Virus record (IMG/VR): IMGVR_UViG_3300010158_000177
Location: 1-36,919 of that record
Reading direction: 5' to 3' (one strand)
From: a virus
Length of the DNA stretch: 36,919 nucleotides
Under the pieces are notes generated by a model. That model was not told where the DNA came from, made no database searches, and saw only the letters and a list, made by a program, of their open reading frames with translations. The translations under genes and the position numbers were made by a program. Position 1 is the first letter of the stretch. Each line of letters begins with the position of its first letter. Of this stretch, positions 30,809 through 36,919 are shown piece after piece.

Positions 30809-30836
30809 ACAATAACATCTTTATGTTTGTTGTCAA
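30809..30836 (-). promoter_or_regulatory. Sigma70-type promoter (tRNA-Tyr block)
   Basis: TTGACA (30836-30831), 16-bp spacer, TATTGT (30814-30809). Confidence 0.65.
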
Positions 30837-30845
30837 TACTTATCT

Positions 30846-30919
30846 TGGTACTGTCTACTGGTATCGATCCAGTGCTAAGAGTTCCACAAACTCCCGTGCT
30901 TCCATTACACCAAGACAGC
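30846..30919 (-). tRNA. tRNA-His (GTG), without G-1 and with A73
   Basis: Acceptor GCTGTCT/AGACAGT, A73, encoded CCA; the base before position 1 is T. Anticodon loop TTGTGGA on GGAGT/ACTCT. Most bacterial tRNA-His have G-1 and C73; the A73 form is typical of many Alphaproteobacteria. Confidence 0.88.
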
Positions 30920-30924
30920 AAGTA

Positions 30925-31001
30925 TGGCGCCCCCGGAGAGATTCGAACTCCCAACCTTCGGTTTCGAAGACCGCAACTCTATCCAGTTGAGCTACGGAGG
31001 C
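30925..31001 (-). tRNA. tRNA-Arg (TCG)
   Basis: Acceptor GCCTCCG/CGGGGGC, G73, encoded CCA. Anticodon loop CTTCGAA on CGGT/ACCG. Confidence 0.93.
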
Positions 31002-31008
31002 GTTGTTG

Positions 31009-31082
31009 TGGCGGGCGTTGTGGACTCGAACCACTACCAAAAGTTTGGATCTTTCTACGCAGAACCCACTGCTATGACTCCC
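31009..31082 (-). tRNA. Second tRNA-Trp-like gene (CCA), acceptor stem imperfect
   Basis: T-arm GTGG-TTCGAGT-CCAC, G73 and CCA are normal; D-arm GCAG-TGGGTT-CTGC; anticodon loop ATCCAAA on GAAAG/CTTTT gives CCA. The acceptor GGGAGTC/AACGCCC has two mismatches (4-69 and 7-66) and the loop starts A32. It may be a decayed copy or a special tRNA; the normal tRNA-Trp is at 30253. Confidence 0.55.
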
Positions 31083-31182
31083 TAAAATCAGATGGAACTC
31101 ACGTGTTGTTCCCTATGTTGTCTGGCATTGCGACACACTTTCTAAAGCGGTATCTCCACCTTCGTGTATCCAGATCAACTAA
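31083..31182 (-). other. 100-bp spacer between tRNA-Lys(CTT) and the Trp-like tRNA
   Basis: No protein or tRNA seen. Minus strand can form AAGGTGG/CCGCTTT within ACACG/TGTGT, and CAGA/TCTG enclosing GGAAC/GTTCC. Much longer than the usual few-base gaps in this array. Confidence 0.35.
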
Positions 31183-31259
31183 TGGTAGACCGTCGCAGAT
31201 TTGAACTGCGGACATACCGCTTAAGAGGCGGTCGCTCTAACCAACTGAGCTAACGGTCC
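31183..31259 (-). tRNA. tRNA-Lys (CTT)
   Basis: Acceptor GGACCGT/ACGGTCT, A73, encoded CCA. Anticodon loop CTCTTAA on ACCGC/GCGGT. Confidence 0.93.
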
Positions 31260-31263
31260 GTAT

Positions 31264-31338
31264 TGGCGATCCTGAAGGGAATCGAACCCTCCTCATCCCG
31301 TAGACAGCGGGATCGCTTCACCAGATGCGTACAGGATC
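31264..31338 (-). tRNA. tRNA-Asp (GTC)
   Basis: Acceptor GATCCTG/CAGGATC, G73, encoded CCA. Anticodon loop CTGTCTA on TCCCG/CGGGA. Confidence 0.92.
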
Positions 31339-31346
31339 ATGTTGTA

Positions 31347-31427
31347 TTGCTCGCAGTAGGAATCGATACCTACATAGCCCCATGTTTTTCTATCAGGGCA
31401 ACTTCCTGAGTTAGTTCATGCGAGCAA
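31347..31427 (-). ncRNA. tRNA-like element with enlarged anticodon loop, no CCA
   Basis: Perfect 9-bp outer stem TTGCTCGCA/TGCGAGCAA, a D-arm AACT-AACTCAGGA-AGTT with the GG pair, a T-arm GTAGG/CCTAC with TATCGATT loop, and an anticodon arm CCCTG/TGGGG with an 11-nt loop ATAGAAAAACA. It has cloverleaf order but no readable anticodon (GAA would need A33) and no encoded CCA. It fills the gap between tRNA-Glu and tRNA-Asp exactly. Confidence 0.5.
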
Positions 31428-31430
31428 ACT

Positions 31431-31507
31431 TGGTCCGCCCACCGAGTGTCGATCTCGGTACTCTACCTTGAAAGGGTAGCGATATAGCCAGCGTTATCTA
31501 TGGGCGG
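31431..31507 (-). tRNA. tRNA-Glu (TTC)
   Basis: Acceptor CCGCCCA/TGGGCGG, A73, encoded CCA. Anticodon loop CTTTCAA on CTACC/GGTAG. T-loop ATCGACA has A54 instead of T54, also seen in the phage tRNA-His. Confidence 0.92.
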
Positions 31508-31523
31508 TAATTCTTTATAATGC

Positions 31524-31592
31524 TTTGACGAGCTGGGTCAACCTCCCACTCGGGTTTTTCTATACAGGCGGACTTCTACCGCTCTCATCAAA
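31524..31592 (-). ncRNA. Second tRNA-sized structured element
   Basis: 69 nt between tRNA-Ile and tRNA-Glu. Outer 9-bp stem TTTGATGAG/CTCGTCAAA (one G-T), inner arms GCGG-TAGAAGT-CCGC and TGGG-AGGTTGA-CCCA, and a central single strand CTGTATAGAAAAAC that matches CTGATAGAAAAAC in the element at 31347. No normal T-loop, no CCA. Confidence 0.45.
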
Positions 31593-31594
31593 TT

Positions 31595-31669
31595 TGGTTG
31601 GCCCAGGTGGCTTTGAACCACCGACCCCAGTGTTATCAGCACTGTGCTCTACCACTGAGCTATGAGCCA
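31595..31669 (-). tRNA. tRNA-Ile (GAT)
   Basis: Acceptor TGGCTCA/TGGGCCA, A73, encoded CCA. Anticodon loop CTGATAA on CAGTG/CACTG. Confidence 0.93.
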
Positions 31670-31675
31670 ATATTA

Positions 31676-31752
31676 TGGTGGACCCTCTGGGATTCGAACC
31701 CAGGACAAACGGATTAAAAGTCCGCTGCTCTAACCAACTGAGCTAAGGGTCC
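31676..31752 (-). tRNA. tRNA-Lys (TTT)
   Basis: Acceptor GGACCCT/AGGGTCC, A73, encoded CCA. Anticodon loop CTTTTAA on GCGGA/TCCGT. First tRNA of the largest block. Confidence 0.95.
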
Positions 31753-31757
31753 AATCT

Positions 31758-31797
31758 GTTACTACATACAAACACCTTAATGCTTCCGTGTAGTAAC
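31758..31797 (-). other. Leader hairpin at the 5' end of the tRNA transcript
   Basis: Perfect 9-bp stem GTTACTACA/TGTAGTAAC with a 22-nt loop. It begins about where transcription from the promoter at 31805-31832 should start, so it would cap the precursor's 5' end. Confidence 0.5.
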
Positions 31798-31804
31798 AAT
31801 TATA

Positions 31805-31832
31805 ATACTACAGCCTTTTTCAAAGATGTCAA
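31805..31832 (-). promoter_or_regulatory. Sigma70-type promoter (Lys-Ile-Glu-Asp-Lys block)
   Basis: TTGACA (31832-31827), 16-bp spacer, TAGTAT (31810-31805). Confidence 0.65.
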
Positions 31833-31844
31833 CCACAAAATACT

Positions 31845-31919
31845 CCTTGCTGGAAACCACCTATTCGACCATTTGGTCCAAGTACCAGTCAAGGGCTACT
31901 CTTATGCTTAGGGAGTAGC
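31845..31919 (-). other. Two adjacent hairpins after the 52-aa gene
   Basis: GCTACTC/GAGTAGC (7 bp, 31895-31919) and CCTTG(A)CTGG/CCAGCAAGG (9 bp with one bulge, 31845-31894) with an inner GACC-AAAT-GGTC. No T-run follows, so they are not standard terminators; 3'-end protection or processing is possible. Confidence 0.4.
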
Positions 31920-31936
31920 AGCCTGCTCATCTATTC

Positions 31937-32095
31937 TTAACCACGCACTGTAACTTGTGTAACAGTTCGAGGCTTATTCTTGTTACGAGCTTTGATATTC
32001 TTTTTCAAAGCCTTTATAAACAGTTCTTTCTCTTTAATAGTATCATGCTCTAAACAAGCACGATACATTTCATTGAGTAATTTAGGCCACTTCAT
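31937..32095 (-). CDS. Small basic protein, function unknown
   Basis: 52 residues from the ATG at 32095, which has a very strong AAAGGAGG site 8 bp upstream; longer in-frame readings start inside the terminator and are unlikely. Helical, with a strongly basic tail (IKALKKNIKARNKNKPRTVTQVTVRG), suggesting RNA or DNA contact. It lies just upstream of the tRNA array, behind a terminator-like hairpin. Confidence 0.7.
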   Translation of the reverse strand: MKWPKLLNEMYRACLEHDTIKEKELFIKALKKNIKARNKNKPRTVTQVTVRG

Positions 32096-32116
32096 TTTGT
32101 TTCCTCCTTTACCAAC

Positions 32117-32147
32117 AAAAAGCCCCGGAGTTTTCACTGCCGGGGCT
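32117..32147 (-). terminator. Rho-independent terminator directly before a gene's ribosome site
   Basis: AGCCCCGG/CCGGGGCT stem, 11-nt loop, then TTTTTG. It lies only 14 bp before the AAAGGAGG of the 52-aa gene, an attenuator-like position. Confidence 0.85.
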
Positions 32148-32276
32148 CCATAACATAAGTGATGTCATTCACTCAGTCGAGAACCCCCGTGGTATCTTCA
32201 TACCAGCGTGTATATGTAATATTGCATTTGGGCATATGTGACATCATTTGTGAAACCTTGTATTCCTTAGTGTCTC
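32148..32276 (-). promoter_or_regulatory. Structured leader upstream of the terminator
   Basis: 129 bp without a gene. Stems TGATGTCA/TGACATCA (8 bp) enclosing TGGTAT-GAAG-ATACCA. A CGGGG run at about 32185-32189 could pair with CCCCG in the 5' arm of the terminator, giving an alternative fold. Confidence 0.45.
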
Positions 32277-32528
32277 TTATTTATACACGACATCAGTTTC
32301 GATGTCAACTCTTATTTTCTTGCCCCACGAAAAAATATTCCAAACTCTTTCGTGTGACCAGTAGATCATAGTGTTGAATATAGCAGCAATACCTGCAACT
32401 GTCAACCCCGCTCTCCAATCGCCTGTTACAGCATATGTATATCCAAAATTAGCAAAAGTTAAAATGATTCTCCAAGAAACTATTTTGGCAATAGTTCTCT
32501 TATGTGTTTCGACGAAGACTTCTTTCAT
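32277..32528 (-). CDS. DUF2061-family small membrane protein
   Basis: 83 residues. The family pattern is clear: RTIAKIVSWRIILT at 11-24, then a membrane segment (FANFGYTYAVTGDW), a second one (AGLTVAGIAAIFNTMIYWSHERVWN) with YxxHERVW, and a conserved WG after it. Two membrane spans are expected. Function of the family is unknown; it occurs in bacteria and in some aquatic phages. Own sigma70-type promoter; its last codons overlap a TATAAATA late motif. Confidence 0.85.
   Translation of the reverse strand: MKEVFVETHKRTIAKIVSWRIILTFANFGYTYAVTGDWRAGLTVAGIAAIFNTMIYWSHERVWNIFSWGKKIRVDIETDVVYK
32278..32285 (-). promoter_or_regulatory. T4-type late promoter, perfect TATAAATA
   Basis: Coincides with the last two codons and stop (TAT AAA TAA) of the DUF2061 gene. 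Would transcribe the leader, terminator and 52-aa gene. Confidence 0.5.
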
Positions 32529-32565
32529 ATTATGAAACTCTCTTTCATTGTACAGTTTATGTTAC

Positions 32566-32594
32566 ATAATACTTTCTTAAAGAGAGAAAGTCAA
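32566..32594 (-). promoter_or_regulatory. Sigma70-type promoter (DUF2061 gene)
   Basis: TTGACT (32594-32589), 17-bp spacer, TATTAT (32571-32566). Confidence 0.6.
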
Positions 32595-34282
32595 CCATTA
32601 TTTTTTAATATTTCACCTATAATTGTAAGTGGATTTGTAACAGATTTATCAGGATTAAATGACCCATAATGATTACCTAATGTCATCTTTTTATAATTTT
32701 CTAAAGATTGTATGTTCTTAGATTTGAAACTTTCTTTGTTTTCGTAATGAATACTTTTTCGAGACCGCATGTCCGCAACATATTGTTCTACACCGCCTTC
32801 TAACATATTATGCATGAGTGGAATAGCAAAAACTCCACGCATTGCTGACATCGCTTCTTCAGCGGTAATAGATTTATTGTTAAAATTGCTGTATTTAATT
32901 GCCAAATCTAGATATTCTTCATACTTTCCCCAAGGACTAGTCCAACCTGTTCCCCAGGATTTCTCTTGTCCTTCGGCCAGTACATAATCTCTGAAAGGAT
33001 CGTTGCGAGATCGATTTATTTCGGTTCTTTCATTTATCCCAGGTTCGATAAACAGGGGTGTAAAAATAAAATGATCTAATAGATGTTTTCCTTCAGGTGA
33101 TAATAGCCACTCATATGTTTGATGTAATTCTTCCTTTGTCTCAGTAGGTGCACCGGCAATGTAAGAGCCACTGGTAATTACTGTATCCCCAACAGTGTCT
33201 CTAAACATATAAAGAAGATCTTTTATTTTATTTCTATCTGTCATTTTACCAATATATGGACCAACTTCTTTTTTCATTGATTCGATGCCAAAAATAACAC
33301 CAGCACAGCCAGCATCTTTAAACATCTGCGCCTGTGCTTTTGTTTTGATAGTATCTAATCTTGCATAGGACCCCCAGCGAACATCGATCCCTGTCTCATC
33401 TCGAATACGGATTAAGTATTTTAACTTTTCTGGATAGTCGTTAATCATATGATCGACTATCATATAGACTCTTGTTCCAAAATTCTCATAGTTACTGACT
33501 ATTTCATCTTTAACACTTTTATAAGTTCTACAAAATTGAGATTGTTTTTTCCCCAATGCACTGTATGTACAAAAACTACAACTAAACACGCACCCGTCTG
33601 CAATTTGCGTGATTAATGCTTCATTCTGTGCAATATGATCATTTGCTTCTGCTTTAAATCCAAAGTCACTATAATCTTTAACATCAGTTGTAACTACAAG
33701 TTTGGCGTTCTTAAATTTTCCTTTAATGACTTCGTGTGGAAGTGAACCTTCTCTGCAAAATTTGCTGATAACATCTGGGTTTGTTCCCACGACATAATAA
33801 TCAATGAATAGATTAAGGGCATTTAATCCCCATGCTCTGACATCGTTTTCATTTGTAAATTTATATTTCCTTATATCAAACCCTCCCATGATAACTGGAA
33901 AGTTTAATTTTTTTGCAATTGAACCTAAATTTAAAAGGAATTTAAAAGTACGTTTCCCCCAAAAATCACCAACATCGGGAATCGCTCGTTCAGTTTCTTC
34001 AGCATGAAATGCATAATCTAATCTATTAACACTTGTTATGAAACTGCTGCTAATACAAATTAATACAGGATCGCCTTGACTGAATTCTGTCAGAATATGT
34101 TCTAACTCTTCGGAATTAAAAAGAGTGCAATGATGCACTTGCTTTACTGTAAAACCTTCTTTCCGCATCGCATATGATAGTCGTAGCAATGCTGACGATT
34201 TAAGGAAAACATAATTTAAGTTCCAAAAATCGTCAAAGTCCTTGCCTGCATGATCACCAAAAAATATAATTTTGTTGATCAT
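32591..34282 (-). CDS. B12-binding-type radical SAM protein
   Basis: 563 residues. The N-terminal ~190 residues have the Rossmann-like layout of cobalamin-binding domains (LLRLSYAMRKEGFTVKQVH, VLICISSSF, FPVIMGG), without an obvious DxHxxG. The radical SAM 4Fe-4S motif is C231-x3-C235-x2-C238 (CVFSCSFC), followed by YMIVDHMINDYPEKL, VRWGSYARLD, GVIFGIES and SYIAGAPTET, all typical of class B radical SAM enzymes (methylation, methylthiolation, ring formation). Overlaps the upstream solute-binding-protein gene by ATGA, so it is the third gene of that operon. Substrate unknown. Confidence 0.85.
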   Translation of the reverse strand: MINKIIFFGDHAGKDFDDFWNLNYVFLKSSALLRLSYAMRKEGFTVKQVHHCTLFNSEELEHILTEFSQGDPVLICISSSFITSVNRLDYAFHAEETERAIPDVGDFWGKRTFKFLLNLGSIAKKLNFPVIMGGFDIRKYKFTNENDVRAWGLNALNLFIDYYVVGTNPDVISKFCREGSLPHEVIKGKFKNAKLVVTTDVKDYSDFGFKAEANDHIAQNEALITQIADGCVFSCSFCTYSALGKKQSQFCRTYKSVKDEIVSNYENFGTRVYMIVDHMINDYPEKLKYLIRIRDETGIDVRWGSYARLDTIKTKAQAQMFKDAGCAGVIFGIESMKKEVGPYIGKMTDRNKIKDLLYMFRDTVGDTVITSGSYIAGAPTETKEELHQTYEWLLSPEGKHLLDHFIFTPLFIEPGINERTEINRSRNDPFRDYVLAEGQEKSWGTGWTSPWGKYEEYLDLAIKYSNFNNKSITAEEAMSAMRGVFAIPLMHNMLEGGVEQYVADMRSRKSIHYENKESFKSKNIQSLENYKKMTLGNHYGSFNPDKSVTNPLTIIGEILKNNG

Positions 34283-35217
34283 TGTAATTTTAATGCCGAT
34301 CCATATTTGGTAATCATGTTACGTTCTGTTAACACTTTTTCGTGTATTGTTTGTGGATTAGATTCACAGTTAACAGAATACCATGTATTTGGTATATTAT
34401 TCAAAAAATCTGTAAATTCATTCTTGCAGATCTTAACAACAATATTTTTAATTTCTTCTACAAAATCTTTTCTTTCTTTAGGTGCATAAATTAATCCCAA
34501 AGACGAAAATTGAAAATTGGGCATTCCTAATTCAGCACCTGTTGGTACATTAGGATAATGACTATTTCTAGTTGGCAAACTAGTTGCTAATGCTTTAGAA
34601 TCAGAAACATCTTCTTGACTTTGAACTGCATAGTCAGTTTCATTACTGGCCAATGACTTACCAATAAAGGTAGCATTTTGATAGTTTATATTGAACACGT
34701 TCTTTATATCAAATTTTTCTATAAATGCTTGATTGTTTAATTTATGTAAGTTTGATTGTGTAGTACTTGCAGTATAAATCTTATCTTTGTTTTTTAAATT
34801 TTTCACTAGGTCGTCGATTGTGTTAATTGGTGAATCCTTTGGAACTACAATTGCTGAACTACTGATCAAAAGGGAAGATACAGGTATAAAATCTTTGTCT
34901 CTATCATATGAATTGGGAAACTCCAACGCATTAATAGAAAAATTACTAGTTGATCCCCAAACTAGCACATTCTCTCCATTTCTTCCTGCAATCAATGCAC
35001 GTTGATCTGCTGATTCTCCACCTGCACCTGCCAATACGCTGTAAACAAATTCATATTTTGATTGAGCAGCATTTAGCAATGAAGCAAACTTAAATCCTGA
35101 CATTCCAATGGTACCAGTGACAGGAAATCTACTATAAACAACCACTTTAGTATTTTCTGCCTGCGCTGACGATGATATCAGTAATGCTGCTAGTGCTATA
35201 GATTTTAGATTAACCAT
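34279..35217 (-). CDS. Secreted TctC/Bug-family solute-binding protein
   Basis: 312 residues with a clear signal peptide (basic N-region MVNLK, hydrophobic core, SSSAQA cleaved after Ala20). The mature part follows the TctC/Bug pattern: YSRFPVTGTIGMSG, a LAGAGGESADQRAL ligand loop, FIPVSSLLISSSAIVVPKDSPINTIDDLV, and VPTGAELGMPNFQFSSLGLIYAPK. In bacteria these periplasmic proteins bind organic acids for tripartite tricarboxylate transporters or signalling. No membrane transporter gene accompanies it. Sandwiched with 4- and 13-bp overlaps between a PP-loop gene and a radical SAM gene. Rare in a phage; codon use is as AT-rich as its neighbours, so it is not a very recent capture. Confidence 0.8.
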   Translation of the reverse strand: MVNLKSIALAALLISSSAQAENTKVVVYSRFPVTGTIGMSGFKFASLLNAAQSKYEFVYSVLAGAGGESADQRALIAGRNGENVLVWGSTSNFSINALEFPNSYDRDKDFIPVSSLLISSSAIVVPKDSPINTIDDLVKNLKNKDKIYTASTTQSNLHKLNNQAFIEKFDIKNVFNINYQNATFIGKSLASNETDYAVQSQEDVSDSKALATSLPTRNSHYPNVPTGAELGMPNFQFSSLGLIYAPKERKDFVEEIKNIVVKICKNEFTDFLNNIPNTWYSVNCESNPQTIHEKVLTERNMITKYGSALKLQ

Positions 35218-36422
35218 TTAATATTCATCCTTCCAATTTGATACTTCTTAGATAAAAATGTTTTGACAAATTGATATTTGTCTTTAATTAGTGAATACTT
35301 ATTATTAAAGTATGAGATACTTTCTTTTCTTGCCTCGCCGCCGTGATGATCACCGATAACATGTTTAACTAAACATGATTCTGGTTCTAATTTAAATGAA
35401 GTGGGTTTGGGTGCGGTAAACACAGTGGGATCCCAATCTGGATATATGATATAATTTACCATACGTTCGCTCGAGTGAGCGGAACTGTATCCTGCTTTCT
35501 TAGACAGGTCATGTTTAAACATTGTTATTTGTCTTTTGAAAAATAAATCATAAAAGTCTTTATTTGATTCCAATACACGTTTGATCATGTGGCTCTGTTT
35601 GATAGGTATCAATGGAAAATCTCGTGACCAAAAAAACAACTCACTTACGAAATCATCTGGTATTTGTTTTCTTCTCACATTCTCTAATTCACGCATTGTC
35701 ATATCATTGAATGTAAAATAAAGTGTATCTCTATTTTTTAGATCAAGTGACAGCCCTGGTTTTTCAAAACCTTTAACAATGCAAGAATTGTTTGGTGGAT
35801 TTATTGACAGAGCATTATATCTCGATAGCGAGTAACTATACATTCTTGGAATACCAACATATAATCTCTGTGTACCATTATGAAAGTTATCATCATCGAA
35901 TCCAAGAGATCCAAACGATTTTTTATAATTGTTAACTAGATCTTTACTGACATCGATTATTGTTATTTTTGTATTTGGACTAATCTCAGCAACTTTTTTT
36001 AGAATAGGAACAGCAGCATAATCATACTCTAGGTATTCACTGAGCATGTCATCCTTTATCATCTTAGAATGGTCCATCTTGCTAACAATTTCATTGTAGT
36101 TGGCAATTTGAATTTCGTCGATGAAAATATTGTTCTTTAGAAAAGTCCATAAAATTTGAGTAGAATCGCTGCCGCCACTAAAACTTAAAATAATATAATT
36201 GTATTTGTCTCTAATTTGTTGTGCTCGCATCTTATAAAGAAGACCAATATCAATGTCAGGTTCGATTTCCCAATTAATATTGTCAAAAACATCTTCATTG
36301 AAGTGGAATGTGATGGAAGAATTATAGTCTTTGTTTAACAGCATATCATCAAATGCTGACTGTCTATTTAAATAGATTTTATTATTGTAATAATAGTGCC
36401 CTTGCCGTAATAATGATAGCAT
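35205..36422 (-). CDS. PP-loop ATPase-domain protein, asparagine-synthetase-like
   Basis: 405 residues from the ATG at 36422, with GGAG 8 bp upstream. PP-loop SFSGGSDS near residues 80-87 in the context YNYIILSFSGGSDSTQILW, followed by IDEIQIANYNE and TKITIIDVSKD. The same short run (I-x-LSFSGG-x-DS) occurs in the 271-aa PP-loop protein at 25869-26684, so the two are probably related. The C-terminal ~200 residues match no domain I recognise. First gene of an operon with the secreted binding protein and the B12-type radical SAM enzyme. Confidence 0.8.
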   Translation of the reverse strand: MLSLLRQGHYYYNNKIYLNRQSAFDDMLLNKDYNSSITFHFNEDVFDNINWEIEPDIDIGLLYKMRAQQIRDKYNYIILSFSGGSDSTQILWTFLKNNIFIDEIQIANYNEIVSKMDHSKMIKDDMLSEYLEYDYAAVPILKKVAEISPNTKITIIDVSKDLVNNYKKSFGSLGFDDDNFHNGTQRLYVGIPRMYSYSLSRYNALSINPPNNSCIVKGFEKPGLSLDLKNRDTLYFTFNDMTMRELENVRRKQIPDDFVSELFFWSRDFPLIPIKQSHMIKRVLESNKDFYDLFFKRQITMFKHDLSKKAGYSSAHSSERMVNYIIYPDWDPTVFTAPKPTSFKLEPESCLVKHVIGDHHGGEARKESISYFNNKYSLIKDKYQFVKTFLSKKYQIGRMNIKWLI

Positions 36423-36440
36423 TAAATTCTCCAATTTGCT

Positions 36441-36468
36441 ATTTTAGCAGATTTCGATTTTAAATCAA
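36441..36468 (-). promoter_or_regulatory. Sigma70-type promoter (PP-loop/TctC/radical SAM operon)
   Basis: TTGATT (36468-36463), 16-bp spacer, TAAAAT (36446-36441), 19 bp before the ATG. Confidence 0.6.
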
Positions 36469-36484
36469 AATTTTTTAAAGATAA

Positions 36485-36508
36485 AAAAACCCTCTTAACG
36501 AGGGTTTT
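36485..36508. terminator. Bidirectional rho-independent terminator
   Basis: CCCTC-N5-GAGGG with T-runs on both strands (TTTTTTT on minus, TTTTTA on plus). Ends the deaminase transcript before the operon below. Confidence 0.9.
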
Positions 36509-36514
36509 TATTAT

Positions 36515-36826
36515 TCAAGTATGTTCAACAAACTCAATTCCTGCCAACTTCAACCCACGCTGACAAATGGGACAAGGCTTAGCCATGGCAGGCGCACCAT
36601 TCTTAGCATATCTCTCAACTACGATGCGATAAGCACGCCTCCAATCACGCAACTTTACCAGTGCTTCAATCTCAGCATGGAGAAAGATCTTTTCGTGTAG
36701 CCCGGCTTCTCTTGCCAGCCTAGCCTGGAGTGGGTGGCTCTTAGTATAGCGATTTCGTCCCATACTAATCTGCCGCCCACGCCTATCGTAGATTGTAGCA
36801 GTGATGGCTTGTCTTGCAAGTGTCAT
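36515..36826 (-). CDS. Cytidine/deoxycytidylate deaminase-like protein
   Basis: 103 residues from the ATG at 36826, which follows the stop of the upstream gene by one base (TAGCATG), implying coupled translation. Zinc and catalytic motif HAE (H50, E52 in HAEIEAL) and PCPIC (C85, C88), the core of the cytidine deaminase fold. Short for the superfamily and without the dCMP-deaminase allosteric parts, so the substrate (nucleoside, nucleotide or RNA base) is unclear. Relatively GC-rich. Confidence 0.8.
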   Translation of the reverse strand: MTLARQAITATIYDRRGRQISMGRNRYTKSHPLQARLAREAGLHEKIFLHAEIEALVKLRDWRRAYRIVVERYAKNGAPAMAKPCPICQRGLKLAGIEFVEHT

Positions 36827-36827
36827 G

Positions 36828-36919
36828 CTACAGCACAATCAGGATGTTCAGTGAGTGCATATCGTAGCCGTCCCAATAATACTCCAGCACATAACCATAG
36901 TAGCCATATGCGGACTCTG
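36828..36919 (-). CDS. C-terminal end of an unidentified gene (partial)
   Basis: Open to the window edge on the minus strand; the last ~29 residues read ESAYGYYGYVLEYYWDGYDM then HSLNILIVL, followed by TAG. Another frame is also open here, but this one is more protein-like and ends one base before the deaminase ATG. Function not recognisable. Confidence 0.5.
   Translation of the reverse strand, partial: ESAYGYYGYVLEYYWDGYDMHSLNILIVL

Noticed and set aside
30680-31204. 174-aa + strand open frame (and smaller ones on both strands) across the tRNA array
   Set aside because: It reads through tRNA-Tyr, His and Arg genes; open only because tRNA sequence lacks stops in that frame.

Overview
The window is part of a T4-like (myovirus) tailed phage genome. 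The diagnostic genes are a gp14-like neck protein followed directly by a gp15-like tail sheath stabiliser, three consecutive repeat-rich tail fibre genes, an Rnl1-type RNA ligase with separate polynucleotide kinase and phosphatase genes, and several T4-type late promoter motifs (TATAAATA and close variants). The DNA is AT-rich, genes are tightly packed with short overlaps, and the standard code is used (TAA, TAG and TGA all end genes). The host is not certain. The phage tRNA-His has A73 and no extra 5' G, a trait known from many Alphaproteobacteria, so I infer an alphaproteobacterial, probably aquatic, host.

Layout. 1-7661 (+): tail fibre genes, a fibre-assembly-like gene and a Rossmann-like sugar-modifying candidate. 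7644-13765 (-): Nudix hydrolase, gp15, gp14, two small genes and a large amidoligase-like protein. 13799-14452 (+): a sulfotransferase. 14446-20093 (-): a dense early-type cluster with two metallophosphoesterases, RNA ligase, 5' kinase, 3' phosphatase and small unknown genes, served by sigma70-type promoters (TTGACA, mostly 16-17 bp spacers). 20130-23406 (-): two tandem ANL adenylate-forming enzymes behind a parvulin. 23431-31752: about 23 tRNA genes plus tRNA-like and other structured RNA elements, interleaved with metabolic genes (SDR, SPASM-like radical SAM, PP-loop ATPase, fatty acid hydroxylase, methyltransferase, SGNH hydrolase, 2OG-Fe oxygenase, GIY-YIG nuclease). 31937-36919 (-): a 52-aa gene behind a possible attenuator, a DUF2061 membrane protein, an operon of PP-loop protein + secreted TctC-like solute-binding protein + B12-type radical SAM enzyme, and a cytidine-deaminase-like gene.

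How the genes may work together. Virion genes carry late-type promoter motifs; the small genes, RNA-repair genes and tRNA blocks carry sigma70-type promoters, two of which have the same inverted repeat upstream. Ligase, kinase and phosphatase form a complete set for healing and sealing broken tRNAs, and the phage encodes many tRNAs to protect. One of these, tRNA-Gly(GCC), carries a 24-nt insertion in its anticodon loop that looks like a tiny intron. The metabolic genes (two acyl/amino-acid adenylating enzymes, two radical SAM enzymes, two PP-loop enzymes, hydroxylase, oxygenase, sulfotransferase, methyltransferase, amidoligase) suggest an unrecognised modification or biosynthetic pathway. Its product cannot be read from sequence.
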